From positions 55,659,849 through 55,723,848 of the forward strand of contig CP136062.1 of assembly GCA_032622095.1 (NCBI GenBank): a stretch of DNA of 64,000 bases, written 5' to 3'. Source of the DNA: Siphonodentalium dalli. Taxonomy: Eukaryota > Mollusca > Scaphopoda > Gadilida > Siphonodentaliidae. Of the stretch, positions 11,115 to 23,500 are shown one piece after another. Below the pieces are notes generated by a model. It was not told the DNA's origin and did not search any database. It saw only the letters and a program-made list of their open reading frames with translations. A program made the position numbers and the translations under genes. The stretch's first letter is position 1; the number at the start of each line of letters is the position of its first letter.

Positions 11115-12837
11115 TTGTCCTAGTAATGTTGACACCACCATAATTTTCCAACGATGGCTAATTGGTGACACGGAATATGCCCCATTGTATTCAGTGACAT
11201 ATATATTTGATGGAAAAAGTAATATGTGTCTCTTTCAGATCCCATGTTCGTATGGATGCGTGTGTTATACACCACATGGATAATGTTAGAGCGCCCCAAG
11301 CAGGGTCGGTGGCACATCCTTGACACATCTGCTCATAATTAAACTACGTGGTGTATATTTGGTCTCACATACGAACCCCGTGTGTAAATGTCGAATTTTG
11401 GCCGTAGACTGCCAGGATATTTCCATATCCGTATTCCGTAATCGTATTCGTTATTTTGCTAAAGGTATCTACATACTTCTCTCAATCGGGTGATAGCGAT
11501 TTCGCGATTTCCCGCATGCTGCTGCTGGTGATAACATGTTAAAAGGTGACACCAAATACCAACAAAACGCTGGGATTTCTCCGACGTAATATTAGTGGAT
11601 GTCATAAAACATAAAAAAGGAAACATACAGCACTCTTGTACGCCCTAAACTTGAATACGCTTGTACTGTATGAGATCCATATCGCCGATACCAAATAGAT
11701 CAATTGGGGAAATAGAGCCCGTTTCATAGGCCGTGATTATTTAAAAAATCCTAACATCTAATGGTATAACGCCAGACAAATTTACACCCCGATTTATTTT
11801 CTCTTAAATTAATTAGCAAGTAATTACTGGCAAGGGCACAGGAAACACAGGTCGGACGATGGTTCGGCCCGATGTGAACATATTTTGAAAATCTGAACAT
11901 GAAAATTTGACAATCCTAGCATCTGGACTGGCCTCAAGCTTTCCAATTCGGGGAAATTGTCAACCTGACACTCACCCTTAGGTTTGAAAATTGCCAACTG
12001 ATGGCCATTTCAATCCCTATTTCAAATGAAAGGGAAATATGCAAATGCTTTTGGTTACTAAGAAATTGTTGGAAAATCAAACTACGAGAACAATTTCAAC
12101 CTAATTTTTGTGTGAATTTTCCAACTAATGTTGCATTATGATTGACTACAGTTTGGGGGGGCAAGACCCCTGCATAACCACCACTGTCCCTGCTTGGTAC
12201 CCCATGCTAAGAGCGCCGTCTTGCATTCACAGAAGACGAGAAATCATCGACACTAAATTATGTTCGGTGGCACCCAGGGAGGGGTCAGGGGGCTACATCC
12301 GCACACCTGCCGGGGAGGGATAGCCTCCCCCGTCGGTGAGATCTGCAATTGTTAACTCGGTATATAAAGCCCGGCCCCTGTCGGTGTATCGTATAGCACC
12401 AGTCCTGCGTCGGGAATCTCCTGGACGCGTTTGAAATAATACAGATATCTTAAAGGAGAAGAACAGATATGGAGCAGAAATCAAGGGGTAAATGAGCTCT
12501 CATAACCATAAAACTACAATAAAGACATCCCAATAAACCCAAATTGGATGCAGTCACATATAGTATATATATGGTATCGTTCTGTTGGTCTCTCTACATC
12601 ATATAAATACTTTTTCTATAAAAAAAAAAACATTAAATCAACTCGACGTGCGATTTCCTGCGCTGCTGTTGTGCAAATTCTAGTATAAAAAGCGCGTCTA
12701 TTTCAGACAAAGTTCAAACATTAAATATGACCAGACAAGATACAGAAACCGCTAATCTCATTACCAATCTAACAACACCAGTCGAACATGATCACCTTTC
12801 AAAGCAATAACACCAGGTTACGGACAACCACACACAC
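11115..12837. other. no gene recognised
   Basis: Contains scattered fragments of the 'TTGGAAATTTCCAAC' type shared with 13.6-14.1 kb and a G/C-rich patch at 12150-12430. A TATAAA-like string lies near 12362 and TATAAAAAG near 12684, but no coding region follows either, so no promoter is called. Confidence 0.45.
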
Positions 12838-13262
12838 ACCGTGGATACATACACAGTGTATAAACCGTACAAACATTTAATCGGAAGTTATATTTTTAGA
12901 ACGTAAATGTGACAGAAATTTCACAACAACACCACAAAATACAGGTTTCAGACCGACACACGGTTGCACCACAAATATATATTGTACATACACATTTGCC
13001 GATCGTAAGCGGGCTACATTTGAGCGAAAGACTCTGTTTAATAGATAAAAACGGCCTTTGATCACTACAGAAAATAATTGTTCTCGCAAAATTTCGCTCT
13101 TCAAATATAATTTTAACACATATCCAGCATCTGTCGGAAATACCACTATACTGCAACGGAAACGCCGTTATGTGTGCAACATATATGGACATGCCCTTCG
13201 CTCGAAGGTATTCACAATTTTAAAGAAGAGAGTATTTATTTGGACACCCCACTAGTCAGTAT
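12838..13262. repeat. left arm of a large inverted repeat
   Basis: This ~425-bp segment recurs in reverse complement at 15640-16072. Shared blocks include CAGTGTATAAACCGTACAAA, CATTTAATCGGAAGTT and GAGTATTTATTTG (with its reverse complement in the right arm). The arms differ by several small indels and substitutions. Open frames here are by-products. Confidence 0.75.
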
Positions 13263-13589
13263 ATGTACGCCCAGTTGTGTACGACGACAATAACCAGTTG
13301 CGACGTTGTTCAGGAATCGTACAGTAATGATGTGTTCTTTTCGACCCACTTAAACATTACTATGTCTTCGAAATGTCACGCCATTGAACTTATATATAGA
13401 CTCTGTCCGAATCAAACAAGGTATTCCTATTAACAATTAGCGACTTTTATTCGTCTCCGCATGTAACAAAACTGTATTTGGGAGTTGAGGAAATATGTTG
13501 TATCCTGTGATGAAATTTTGTATACGTCGGGGGGGGGGGGGTCTGAATATTTTTCCGAACAATAGGCGGTTAACTAACCACCACCCCAA

Positions 13590-14140
13590 CCTTAGGGGGT
13601 GACAGGTTGGAAATTTCCAACACTTGGAAAGCTTGTGTCCTGGTCCCTCCCCCGTGGCCAGTCAAAAACTTCTAGTTAATTTAAGAAAACAATATTGCCA
13701 TACAATTGGTCAACATTGTCATTGGAATTGTCATCAGTTGGAAATTTTCCAACATAAGTGGGGGTGTAGGGTTTGAAATTTCCAACAGTAGGAAGGCTTG
13801 AGGCTAGTCTAGATGTTAGGATTTTGCGATTTTCTTGTTCAGATTTCAAAATTTTCGCTCACCGGGCCGAACCATGGTCGGCCCGGTGTGTCATTGCCCC
13901 ATCCACATGGCCAATACAAAACTGCTAATTAGTTTAGCAAAACAATATTTTACTACATTTGGTCTAACTTATAGACATAAATGGTCATCAGTTGAAGAAT
14001 TTTCCAACCTGAGGGGGAGCATGAGGTTTGAAATTTGAAAGCTTCAGTTGAGGCCATTCTAGATGCTAGGATTTGCGATTTTCTTGTATAGTTTTCAAAA
14101 TTTTCTCACACCGGGCCGAACAACCATGGTCGGCCCGGTG
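13590..14140. repeat. ~247-bp local duplication with GC-rich palindromes
   Basis: The block CTAGATG(T/C)TAGGATTT, GCGATTTTCTTG, TTTCAAAATTTTC followed by a palindrome occurs at 13810-13887 and again at 14050-14139. The palindromes contain ACCGGGCCGAACCATGGTCG at 13861-13880, completed to 13887, and a version with a 3-bp insertion at 14110-14139. GGAAATTTCCAAC-type motifs recur throughout. Confidence 0.65.
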
Positions 14141-14609
14141 TTTCCTGGTCTGTTGTCGGTAGCTGTGTTCATTTGTCTGGAATTAGACAAGTAGTTGTTT
14201 TTTTTGGGGGCAATTTTCAGGTTAAAATATCTTAATGTTCTCATACTGTGAACATAGAAGCATGGCTTATGAATATTTAGGAAATTAGGCCTGAGCATGA
14301 GGTACAATGGGGGGGTGCAAATGGAATTATGCAAAAAGTTGTGTTGGTGTGATTCCGACTCAATGGGGGGGGGGTGCAGTTGGAATTTCCCAAGGTGGAC
14401 ACTCCCCCGCCCCCAACGGAGACCCTCTAGCCACATCCCCGACTATAGTATCAACTTGCTCAAACCTGTTATTTGTCAAATATCGGACACCAAAAAGCCA
14501 ATTGATTTTAGAGTTATCCATCTCGATCCGCAATTTGGTCAGAGAGGTCTACTCGTCGACTATTTACTGGGCTACAGAAAATTAAAAACAATATAATTCA
14601 AACATCGAG

Positions 14610-14721
14610 ATCTGATCACTCTGAGCTTTGATGGGTGGGTTCCTCGACTCGAATCAAATATCTTTTACCACCGATGCCAAGGAAATAGTAATTTGCGAGC
14701 GACATTTCGGATTGAGTACCT
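14610..14721. mobile_element. right-end fragment of TTAA MITE (family of 53412-53849)
   Basis: CTCTGAGCTTTGATGG, then GACTCGAATCAA, then ATTGAGTACCT next to TTAA at 14722-14725 matches the right end of the 438-bp element at 53412-53849. An interior piece, TTGATTTTAGAGTTATCCA, also occurs upstream near 14501-14520. The left end is missing or too diverged. Confidence 0.65.
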
Positions 14722-14789
14722 TTAACTCTTAAAATAAAAATAGACTATTCAAAAAACCGTAATAAAATAAAACAAAAGTGTTAAAACAA

Positions 14790-15330
14790 ACTCGACCGAT
14801 TTCAATGATATTCGGTATATGGGTCGAGGACCACCTCTAGATGGGAGCTGTCAAATTTGAATGATTCTTTATGAAAAATATGGCTGCTGGCATCCATCTT
14901 GGATTTTACTCTTTGCATCACTAAATCCTGTAACACATAATGCAGAGCTTATCCCTCGTACCATCATCATCAACCTTGATATGGATCTTCGTTGTGGCCT
15001 CTCGTTGGGTGCCTTCGATTTTTTACCCAAATTTTGTCAAAAAAAAATAAACAAAAAAAACCCACATTTGGCCATTTTGGATTTTACTCCTTGTATGACC
15101 AAATCCTTTAGCACACCTTACAGGTCACATTTCTCATCCAATCATCACCAAACTTGAACTTCATATGGATCTTCGAAGTTACCTCTAGATGGGAGCCTCC
15201 ATTTTACCCTAAAATTTGTTTAAAACAAACTTGGCCACCAGCAGCCATCTTTGATTTAAAATGTCAACCCATCAGCATGCCCTACAGCCCACATTTTTAG
15301 GAGAATTGTTTTTGAAACTTAACAGTGTTG
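14790..15330. repeat. degenerate ~190-200-bp tandem repeat, about 2.5 copies
   Basis: The string of motifs 'CATCTTGGATTTTACTC', 'ATCACTAAATCCT', 'CTTGATATGGATCTTCG', 'CCTCTAGATGGGAG' recurs two to three times in the same order with strong divergence. A-runs separate the copies. Confidence 0.6.
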
Positions 15331-15639
15331 TTGGTAAATAAACGCAGGAATCATGATACGGAACATTGATCGGAAAAGATCAGGAAAACTGAGTAAAATA
15401 GTCATTTGAAGCAGTTTGGAGGGGTGAGTCCCTATCCCAGAATCGGAAAACGGATATGGAACAGTGCCATCGTCTTGTGATTGAAGGTTAATAATGACAA
15501 TCAGGAGGCCGAGTATCTTTAATATGGAAACCTAATTCATGTGTTCGTCTGTGCACACAAAACCCATCATCACAACTTGGCATTCATATTTTGGCAACTA
15601 TTGATCATCAACTTAAACAACTAGGCGTACATAAACTGA

Positions 15640-16072
15640 CGAGTGGGGTGTTCAAATAAATACTCTCTACTTTAAAATTGTGAATACACTCGAGCCAAGG
15701 GCATGTCCATATATGTTGCACACATAACGGCCTTTCCGTTGCAATATAGTGGGATTTCCGACATATGCTGGATATTTGCTAAAATGACATTTGAACAGCG
15801 ACATTTTGCGAAAAACGTTATTTTCTAAAGTGATCAAAGGCCGTTTTTATCTATTTAACAGAGTATTTCGCTCAAATGGAGCCCGCTTACGATCGGGAAA
15901 TGTGTATGTACAATATATACTTGCGTTTATATAGCTTTGGTCTGAAATCTGGATTTTGTGGTGTTGTTGTGATATCTCTGTCACATTTACGTTCTAAAAA
16001 TAATTTTGTTCGTCTTTTCGAAAACAACTTCCGATTAAATGTTTGTACGGTTTATACACTGTGATACACGGA
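15640..16072. repeat. right arm of the large inverted repeat
   Basis: Reverse-complement partner of 12838-13262. Together the arms bound a 3.2-kb interval. It could be one element with long terminal inverted repeats, or two independent copies of a ~430-bp repeat in opposite orientation. The interior (13.27-15.64 kb) encodes no recognisable transposase. Confidence 0.75.
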
Positions 16073-16400
16073 CAAAAGCACGGCGGTTTTTTTGTACGGT
16101 TATATCTGACATATACCCATTGTTATATATAAACGGGCTACGAGCATCTGACCGTATGTTTTTTTTATGGTGACTTTTCCTAGAAAATAATAGTTCTGCA
16201 AATGGCTGCCGATAAACTGAAATAAATATACAATAGAAAATGTTGTATTTATTCATTCATGAGTTCAAGTACATGTAGTAAACTGAGCGTATACCATAGT
16301 TGCGTTCATAAGCTAGATCATGCAGTGCAATTGTTGCAAATATTTCCAGTCAAACTCTCCCAATGTCCATCCTTGAAAAGTGTTGTTTTCATTGTTTTCA

Positions 16401-16839
16401 CCCTTTCAGTGCCAAGTCCGATTTTTATATCAACCCATATACACTGTGCCAATGCATTCTCTTATATATGCGAGTCTACCATAGGTCGCCTCGCATATAT
16501 ATGAGAATGCATTGGCCTAACAATTTTTCATCATTTGTTATTATTTTTTACAATTTTTTACAATTTTAATAATTTTTTCTTATATTCTTTAACTCTTTCA
16601 GTATATTACTATGAATACTTGGTGACAGTTTTGAGTTATAACATGCCCCTAAGGTTTTGTCCAGTTTGTTTTTAAATTTGCTATAGCACATGCTTAAGCA
16701 TACCCAGAAAAAATTCAACCCAAAAACAAAAAAAATCTCAAAAGAAGAAAAAAAAACAGTTTTATTATCTAATTTTTTAGGGCCGATTTTACAGACGGTA
16801 AATTAGGGCCGATGAGATCGGCCCCTGGCACTGAAAGGG
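16401..16839. mobile_element. composite TTAA MITE, inverted second copy of the A+B unit
   Basis: It begins CCCTTTCAGTGCCA at 16401 and ends TGGCACTGAAAGGG at 16839, followed by TTAA. A middle TTAA lies at 16589-16592. Part B (16401-16588) carries the palindrome at 16448-16516. Part A (16593-16839, larger than at 3.78 kb) ends with ACGGTAAATTAGGGCCGATG and GAGATCGGCCCC, matching 3790-3825 inverted. The left flanking TTAA has decayed to TTCA. Confidence 0.75.
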
Positions 16840-17142
16840 TTAAACCACTATTGTCTTAATTAGAACGTATCTCTCATATTGTTTTGGGTGAACGTGCGCC
16901 ATTATAGTACTATAGCATACCTTGGGTATAAACGATCATGAATTTTTCCCTTCAAATTAATAGTATGAGATTGAGACTTTATGAGCATGTCTATGTGTAT
17001 AAATAGGGGATTGAGATTTTATGAATATGTCTCCTGTTTGTATAAGTAGGGGGTCTTTAATATGTGTCAATCTCAAGCTTATATAAGTCGCTTCGCTATA
17101 TATATTTGTGATTTCAAATATGTTTATTGGTCTTGTACACAG

Positions 17143-17316
17143 AATGCCCGCCAGGATATGACCCGACCTACTGTTCGAAACACTACAGCGATAGAGTGTA
17201 TAGATCCGGTGCCATCAAGACGTGTGAGGCGGATGGTGGATATTTGCTGCAGATCTCAAACGTGTCCATGTACGATTACATTATACAGCAACATCTAGCA
17301 ACAACAACAGACACTG
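17143..17316 (+). CDS. C-type lectin-like domain, N-terminal half (internal exon)
   Basis: A 174-bp exon bounded by an acceptor (TCTTGTACACAG) and a donor (G|GTAAGC), entered and left in phase 1. Its 58 residues begin CPPGYDP and contain YRSGAIKTCEADGGYLLQIS, the typical start of a C-type lectin-like domain: first Cys, the Cys of helix 2, then the G-[GH]-x-L-x-x-I strand. The product is presumably extracellular, but the upstream exon with a signal peptide was not found. The phase matches the exon at 34611, which supplies the rest of the fold, so the two are read as one gene. A MITE starts 47 bp past the donor. Alternative: a dead gene fragment; the open frame and clean splice sites argue against this. 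Confidence 0.75.
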
Positions 17317-17363
17317 GTAAGCACATATACAAGTCCAGACCTCGTATCGCGAATTCTGCCATA

Positions 17364-17806
17364 TATGACCCGCCATATCAAATCCAGTCGTACCCTGTGC
17401 CAATGCATTCTCTTATATATGCGAGTCGACCATATGTCGACTCGCATATATAAGAGAATGCATTGGCCTAACAATTTTTTACAATTTTAATAATTTGTTC
17501 TTGTATTCTTTAACAATTTTATAATTTCACCCATACAGAGCCCCAGACAAACATGAGCAGACGACACTCTTCTATATGCTTCTATATATGTCTGAGGCTC
17601 CCTGCAGGGTAAAGGATGTTTTTTATTTTATGTCCTAAAAATTGTAAGAAACATTTATTTAAAAAAAATGATAAAAAATTGTTAGGCCAATGCATTCTCT
17701 TATATATGCGAGGCGACCTATGGTCGACTCGCATATATAAGAGAATGCATTGGCACAGGGTCAAAAAAATCCCGACTTACGACTGGATTTGATATGGCGG
17801 GTCACA
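17364..17806. mobile_element. TA-flanked palindromic MITE, copy 2
   Basis: Same architecture as 10653-11112, with TA at 17362-17363 and 17807-17808 and palindromes at 17399-17467 and 17686-17754. The core is nearly identical to copy 1. The left terminal repeat lacks about 17 bp (AAGTCGGG and the T-run) that the right terminal repeat keeps. It lies inside the lectin intron, just past the donor. Confidence 0.85.
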
Positions 17807-17871
17807 TATAGCATCCCGCATACTGATCTTGATTGAACAGTTCATTTAAAAAAAAACCTATTTGACTTCAG

Positions 17872-18182
17872 GTCGTTACATAAATCGGTCCTGATATCTT
17901 GGTATGACTTGAGGCCGTTACACTAATCGGTCCTGATATCTTGGTTTGACTTTAGGCCGTAACATTAATCGGTCCTGATATCTTGGTATGACTTGAGGCC
18001 GTTACACTAATCGGTCCTGATATCTTGGTTTGATTGAGGCATTTACACTAATCGGTCCTGATATCTTGGTATGACTTTAGGCAGTTACACTAATCGGACC
18101 TGATATCTTTGTTTGACTTTAAGCCGTTACAATAATCGGTCCTGATATCTTGGTTTGACTTTAGGCCGTCACATTAAACGGT
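17872..18182. repeat. 42-bp minisatellite, about 7 copies
   Basis: The unit TAATCGGTCCTGATATCTTG followed by GTATGACTTGAGGCCGTTACAC repeats about seven times with a few substitutions (GGTATG/GGTTTG, TTGAGG/TTTAGG). It lies in the lectin intron, upstream of the main array and unrelated to it in sequence. Confidence 0.85.
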
Positions 18183-20511
18183 AGACCAATATCATGTATA
18201 GATATACATGTAGATACTTGATGAATAATATAGTTTACCGTATATAGATACTTATTGAAATAAATGAATAATATAGTTTACCGTATATAAATACTTACAT
18301 GTAGTTGTGCACCATATATGCACATCGAGCCAACCGTTAGGTTGTATTAACATTAACACTGAACTGCATACGGACACAACAGGATTATTATATTGTATCA
18401 CATGAAACCCCAATAATATAATTGAAAAATCCGTTACATATTTTCTTATCTGTCACTATAGTGTGTAATCGCCGGGATGCGCGGAATAATACTATATAGG
18501 AAAGCCGCGCTTGAAACTAATAATAGACATTGCAAAAAAGTTTGCTTTGTTCATTAAAGTTCAATTATTGTCCAACTTGCATGCATTTTTCAGCTTCTTT
18601 TAAAGATTTTGATTTGATAAAAGGCAAAAAGCTCTAGTTTTTTTCCTGCGATATACAAGATCTTCAACTCGTTATGTTGGGTTATAAGATTTTATGAAAC
18701 TCGTTTATCTTATATCCCAACATAACTCATCGGAGATCCTCTACATGTATATCTAAATACGGGCGATATTTCAATTAAAAAAATTAATGAACGGTTTTTC
18801 CGTCGAAGTGATTTTAAGGACATAATTTATATTGATTAAATAACGGAGATATTCAGAAATAGAAAGCAATTTAAATATCGGTTTTTAAAGACCGTTTTTT
18901 CTCTCGGAGATGTGATTGAAAACAGCGCTCCATGTTATTCTATTCCTGATATCGTAGAACTAAAAAGCGTTTGTTTAACGTATGTGCGAAGGATGTAAAA
19001 CAATTGGAAAATGGATGTGACAATGGAGAGAAGATTTCAGAGCATACGAAGCCGGTATATAAATAGTTCGTGTATTTGTCAACCTACCTTATACCTCATT
19101 CCAAATAATTGGAAACTCAAATGAGCCATGTCCGCTTAGAACAGGACACATACTAATTTATATCTTCCATATCTAGCTGTTCCTATAAAAGATGCATCAT
19201 GAGCGGTCTGATGTGCCATAAATTGTATCAAACGTTCCTAGATAATGTTCAGCTTTACAGAACAAATTTAAATTACACATATAGAGGAGCGGTCAAATCG
19301 AAAAAGGGCCTTAGTTTTCGAGATACCCCTACCCTCGGTAGAACAAGTTGAAACCAACTTTTTCTGGAAGGTAATAAAAACAAATACTATAGTCCAGAAG
19401 ATATTGGTAGACCTCTGCACCCCCCAGGACTCAACTTCACCCACTAATTTTTCATGTCTCCCCTAATTTTGTTCGGTTATTAACAAGAAAAAAAGTGGCC
19501 GCAGAGACTCCAGACAAGATGGCGTCCATCATGGCGGCCATTTTTTTATATGCACCAGGTCGCTTTGATCGCTGTTATAGTAAAGATGATGTCACATGCG
19601 GTCTTGTTTTCCGTTCTGGTAATATACAACCCTTACAAATTAGCAAAAAATCTGACACAAAAATCCAATATATCCAAGATGGCCGCCGAAATGTGAAAAT
19701 TTGCTATTTTTCGGACTCTTTACCACCATTCATTTGTCTCTGTGGGAAAATATTGGCATCTTGACGCGATTTTATAAATTTATTGTCTAGAAGAATCATT
19801 GTCAAATATACGGGGACCATAATATGCATTCCTTGCCCGACATATTTGTCCCATATCACGTTTTCTCAAATGCCGGTATAATCCTGTCAAAGCCAAAACG
19901 ACGCTAATAACGCAATGACCGTTTCGAATCAATGAGTGTTGTTCCTATTATTACTCCAGCCATGATTATATATGTGCAGGAGATACCCTGGCTAGGATTC
20001 CTCTTATACCTGAGTTGAGGAATATTCACCCAAATTCAAGATGGCGACCAAAATGGCCACCAGAAATAGAAAAATCGCTGAGTCATTTCAGCGATGTTGA
20101 CATAGGTACTTTCCTCCATCGCACGGGATATGCGTGAACGGATTATCCGATCGGTGGTACGATCACCGTGTTGGTGATACGCGAGTGACCGGTGTGATTA
20201 TATTGGTTAATCACACAAAATGATATAAACGTTCTTTATTATTTCCTTATCACGAAAACAGTAACAAATAATGCTCTTTATGTTTACCATAATCGGATCT
20301 AAACAAAAGCCAGGAAACGTGACGTGTTTTGCTTTTGTTTACATAACAAAGGGAACAAAATTGACAATAACATACTGTTTATGCCATAGTTCTGATTGGT
20401 ACAAGAACAAGGTTTGTCTATAATTTACTATGCTTTCAGTTTAGGACGGTTTTTGACGGAGGTGAATATTTTAACAGCATACCCACCGCCAACGCCGCCC
20501 GTATCTTTAAT
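18183..20511. other. intronic DNA without recognised gene
   Basis: Contains the hairpin at 18649-18742 and a patch with CAAGATGGCG-type strings (19500-20080), whose open frame (from 19495) is a translation of that patch. Similar AAAATGGC-rich strings occur at 14.9 and 47.45-47.62 kb, so this is probably an old dispersed repeat. Confidence 0.45.
18649..18742. repeat. foldback with ~25-bp core arms
   Basis: CTCGTTATGTTGGGTTATAA within 18666-18690 pairs with 18707-18730 with few mismatches. Outer bases (GATATACA near 18649 and TGTATATC near 18742) extend the pairing. The loop contains AAACTCG. Confidence 0.7.
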
Positions 20512-23500
20512 ACGATATTAGAGGGTTCATTGATTCGATCTTAGTGGGTTCATTGATTCGATCTTAGTGGGCTGATTGGTGCGATCTTAGTGGGTTCATT
20601 GTGAGGATCTTAGTGTGTTCATTGATTCGATCTTAGTGGGTTCATTGTGAGCATCTTAGTGTGTTTATTTGGACGATCTTAGTGGGTTCATTATGAGGAA
20701 CTTAGTGGGTTCATTACGACGATCTTAGAGGGTTCATTGTGACGATCTTAGTTGGTTCATTATGAGGATCTTAATGGGTTCATTGATACTATCTTAGTGG
20801 GTTCGTTGTGAGGATCTCAGTGGGTTCATTGTCAGGATCTTAGTGGGTTCACTGATACGACTTTAGTGGGTTAATCGATACGATCTTAGTGGGTTCATTG
20901 GGACGAACTTAGTGGGTTCATTGATTCGACCTCAGTGGGTTCAATAATTCGATATTAGTGGGTTTATTGTATAGTGAATTCATTGATACGGTTTAAGTGG
21001 GTTCATTGATTCGATCTTCGTGTGTTCTTTGATACGATATTAGTGGGTTCATTCATACGATCTTAGTGGGTTCATTGATTCGATCTTAGTGGGTTCATTG
21101 ATTCGATCTTAGTGGGTTCATTGTGAGGATCTTAGTGGGTTCATTGATTTGATCTTAGTTGGTTCATTGAATCGATCTTAGTGGGTTCATTGTGATGATC
21201 TTAGTGGGTTCATTGATTCGATCTTAGTGGGTTCGTGGGGAGGATCTTGGTGGGTTCATTTGGGACGATCTTAGTGGGATCATTGATATGATCTTAGTGG
21301 GTTCATTGATGCGATTTTAATGGGTTCATTGGGACGATCTTAGTGGGTTCATTATGAGGATCTTAGTCAGTTCATTCTGAGGATCTTATTGGGTTCACTG
21401 ATACGACTTTAGTGGTTTAATCGATACGATGTTATTCGGTTCATTGCGACGATTTTAGTGGGTTCATTGATTCGATCTTAGTGGGTTCAATAACTCGATA
21501 TTAGTGGGTTTATTGTACGAGTATAGTGGATTCATTGGTACGGTCTTAGTGGATTCATTGATTCGAACTTAGTAGGTTCATTGATTCGATCTAAGTGGGT
21601 TAGTCGGATACGACTGTGGTGGGTTTATTGGGACGATCTTAGTGGATTTATTGGGACGGTCTTAGTGGGTTCATTGATACGGTCTTAGTGGGTTCATTTA
21701 TACGAATATAGTGGGTTCATTAATAAGATATTAGTGGGTTCATTTAGACGAATATAGTGGGTTCATTGATACGATATTAGTGGATTCATTGAGAGGATCT
21801 TAGTGGTTCATTGATGCGATCTTAATGGGTTCATTGATCCGATCTTAGTGGGTTCATTGAAAGGACCCTAGTGGGTTCATTGGGAGGATCTTAGTGGGTT
21901 CATTGGGACGATCTTAGTGGGTTCGTTGTGGGGATCTTTGTGGGTTCATTAGGACGATCTTAGTGTGTTCATTGTTACGATCTTAGTGGGTTCATTAGAA
22001 AGATCTTAGTTGGTTCATTGTTATGATCTTAGTGGGTTCATTATGACGATCTTAGTGGGTTCTTTGGGACGATCTTAGTGGGTTCATTGTTACGATATTG
22101 GTGGGGTCATTATTAGTGGGTTCATTGATTCGATCTTAGTGGGTTCATTGATTCGATCTTAGTGGGTTCATTGATACGATCTTAGTGAGTTCATTGATAC
22201 GGTCTTAGTGGGTTCATTGATACGAATATAGTGGGTTCATTAATAAGATATTAGTGGGTTCATTTATACGAATATAGTGGGTTTATTGATACGATCTTAG
22301 TGTTTTCATTGATACGATCTTTGTGGATTCATAGAGAGGATCTTAGTGGTTCATTGATGCGATCTTAGTGGGTTCATTGAAAGGACCTTAGTGGGTTCAT
22401 TGGGACGATCTTAGTGGGTTCATTGTGAGGATCATAGTGGGTTCATTGGGACGATCTTAGTGGGTTCGTTGTGAGGATCTTTGCGGGTTCATTGTTACGA
22501 TTTTAGTGGGTTCATTATGACGATCTTAGTTGGTTCATTGTTATGATCTTAGTGGGTTCATTAGGACGATCTTAGTGGGTTCTTTGGGACGATCTTAGTG
22601 GGTTCATTGGGACGATATTGGTAGGGTCATTATCATTGATTCGATCTTAGTGGGTTCATTGATTCGATCTTAGTGGGTTCATTGATACGATCTTAGTGGG
22701 TTCATTGTGAGGATATTAGTGTGTTCATTGTGATGATGTCAGTGGCTTCATTGCGAGGATCTTATTTGGTTCATTGTGGGGATCTTAGTGGGTTCATTGT
22801 GAGGGGATCTTAGTGGGTTCATTGTGAGGATCTCAGTGGGTTAATTGTGAGGATCTTAGTGGGTTAATTGATTCGAACTTAGTGGGTTCATTGATTCGAT
22901 CTTAGTGGGTTCACTGATTCGATCTTAGTGGGTTCATTGATTCGATCTTAGTGGGATCATTGATACGATCTTAGTGGGTTCATTGTGAGGATCTTAGTTG
23001 GTTCATTGTGAGGATCTTAGTGTGTTCATTGTGAGGATATTAGTGGGTTCATTGTGATCATCTTAGTGGGTTTATTGATTCGATCTTAGTGGGTTCATTG
23101 TGAGCATCTTAATGGGTTCATTGATTCGATCTTAGTGGGTTCATTGATTCGATCTTAGTGGGTTCATTGATACGATCTTAGTGGATTCATTGATACGATA
23201 TTAGTGGATTCATTGATACGATCTTAGTGTGTTCATTGATTCGATCTTAGTGTGTTCATTGATTCGATCTTAGTGGGTTCATTGATGCGATCTTAATGTG
23301 TTCATTATGATGATCTTAGTGGGTTCATTGTGAAGATCTTAGTGTGTTCATTGTGAGGATCTCAGTGGGTTCATTTTGAGGATCTTAGTCGGTTCACTGA
23401 TACGACTTTAGTGGGTTTATTGGGACGATCGTATTGGATTTATTGGGACGGTCTTAGTGGGTTCATTGATACAGTCTTAGTGCGTTCATTTATACGAATA

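Noticed and set aside
10965-11326. Several frames across the 10.65-kb MITE
   Set aside because: They read through terminal repeats and palindromes of a non-autonomous element.
12138-12490. Possible promoter or gene in the G/C-rich patch with TATAAA
   Set aside because: No coding exon follows on either strand and the frames overlap each other on opposite strands.
19495-19764. 89-residue plus-strand frame
   Set aside because: It begins in CAAGATGGCG-type repeat sequence seen at other sites and has no recognisable domain or splice sites.
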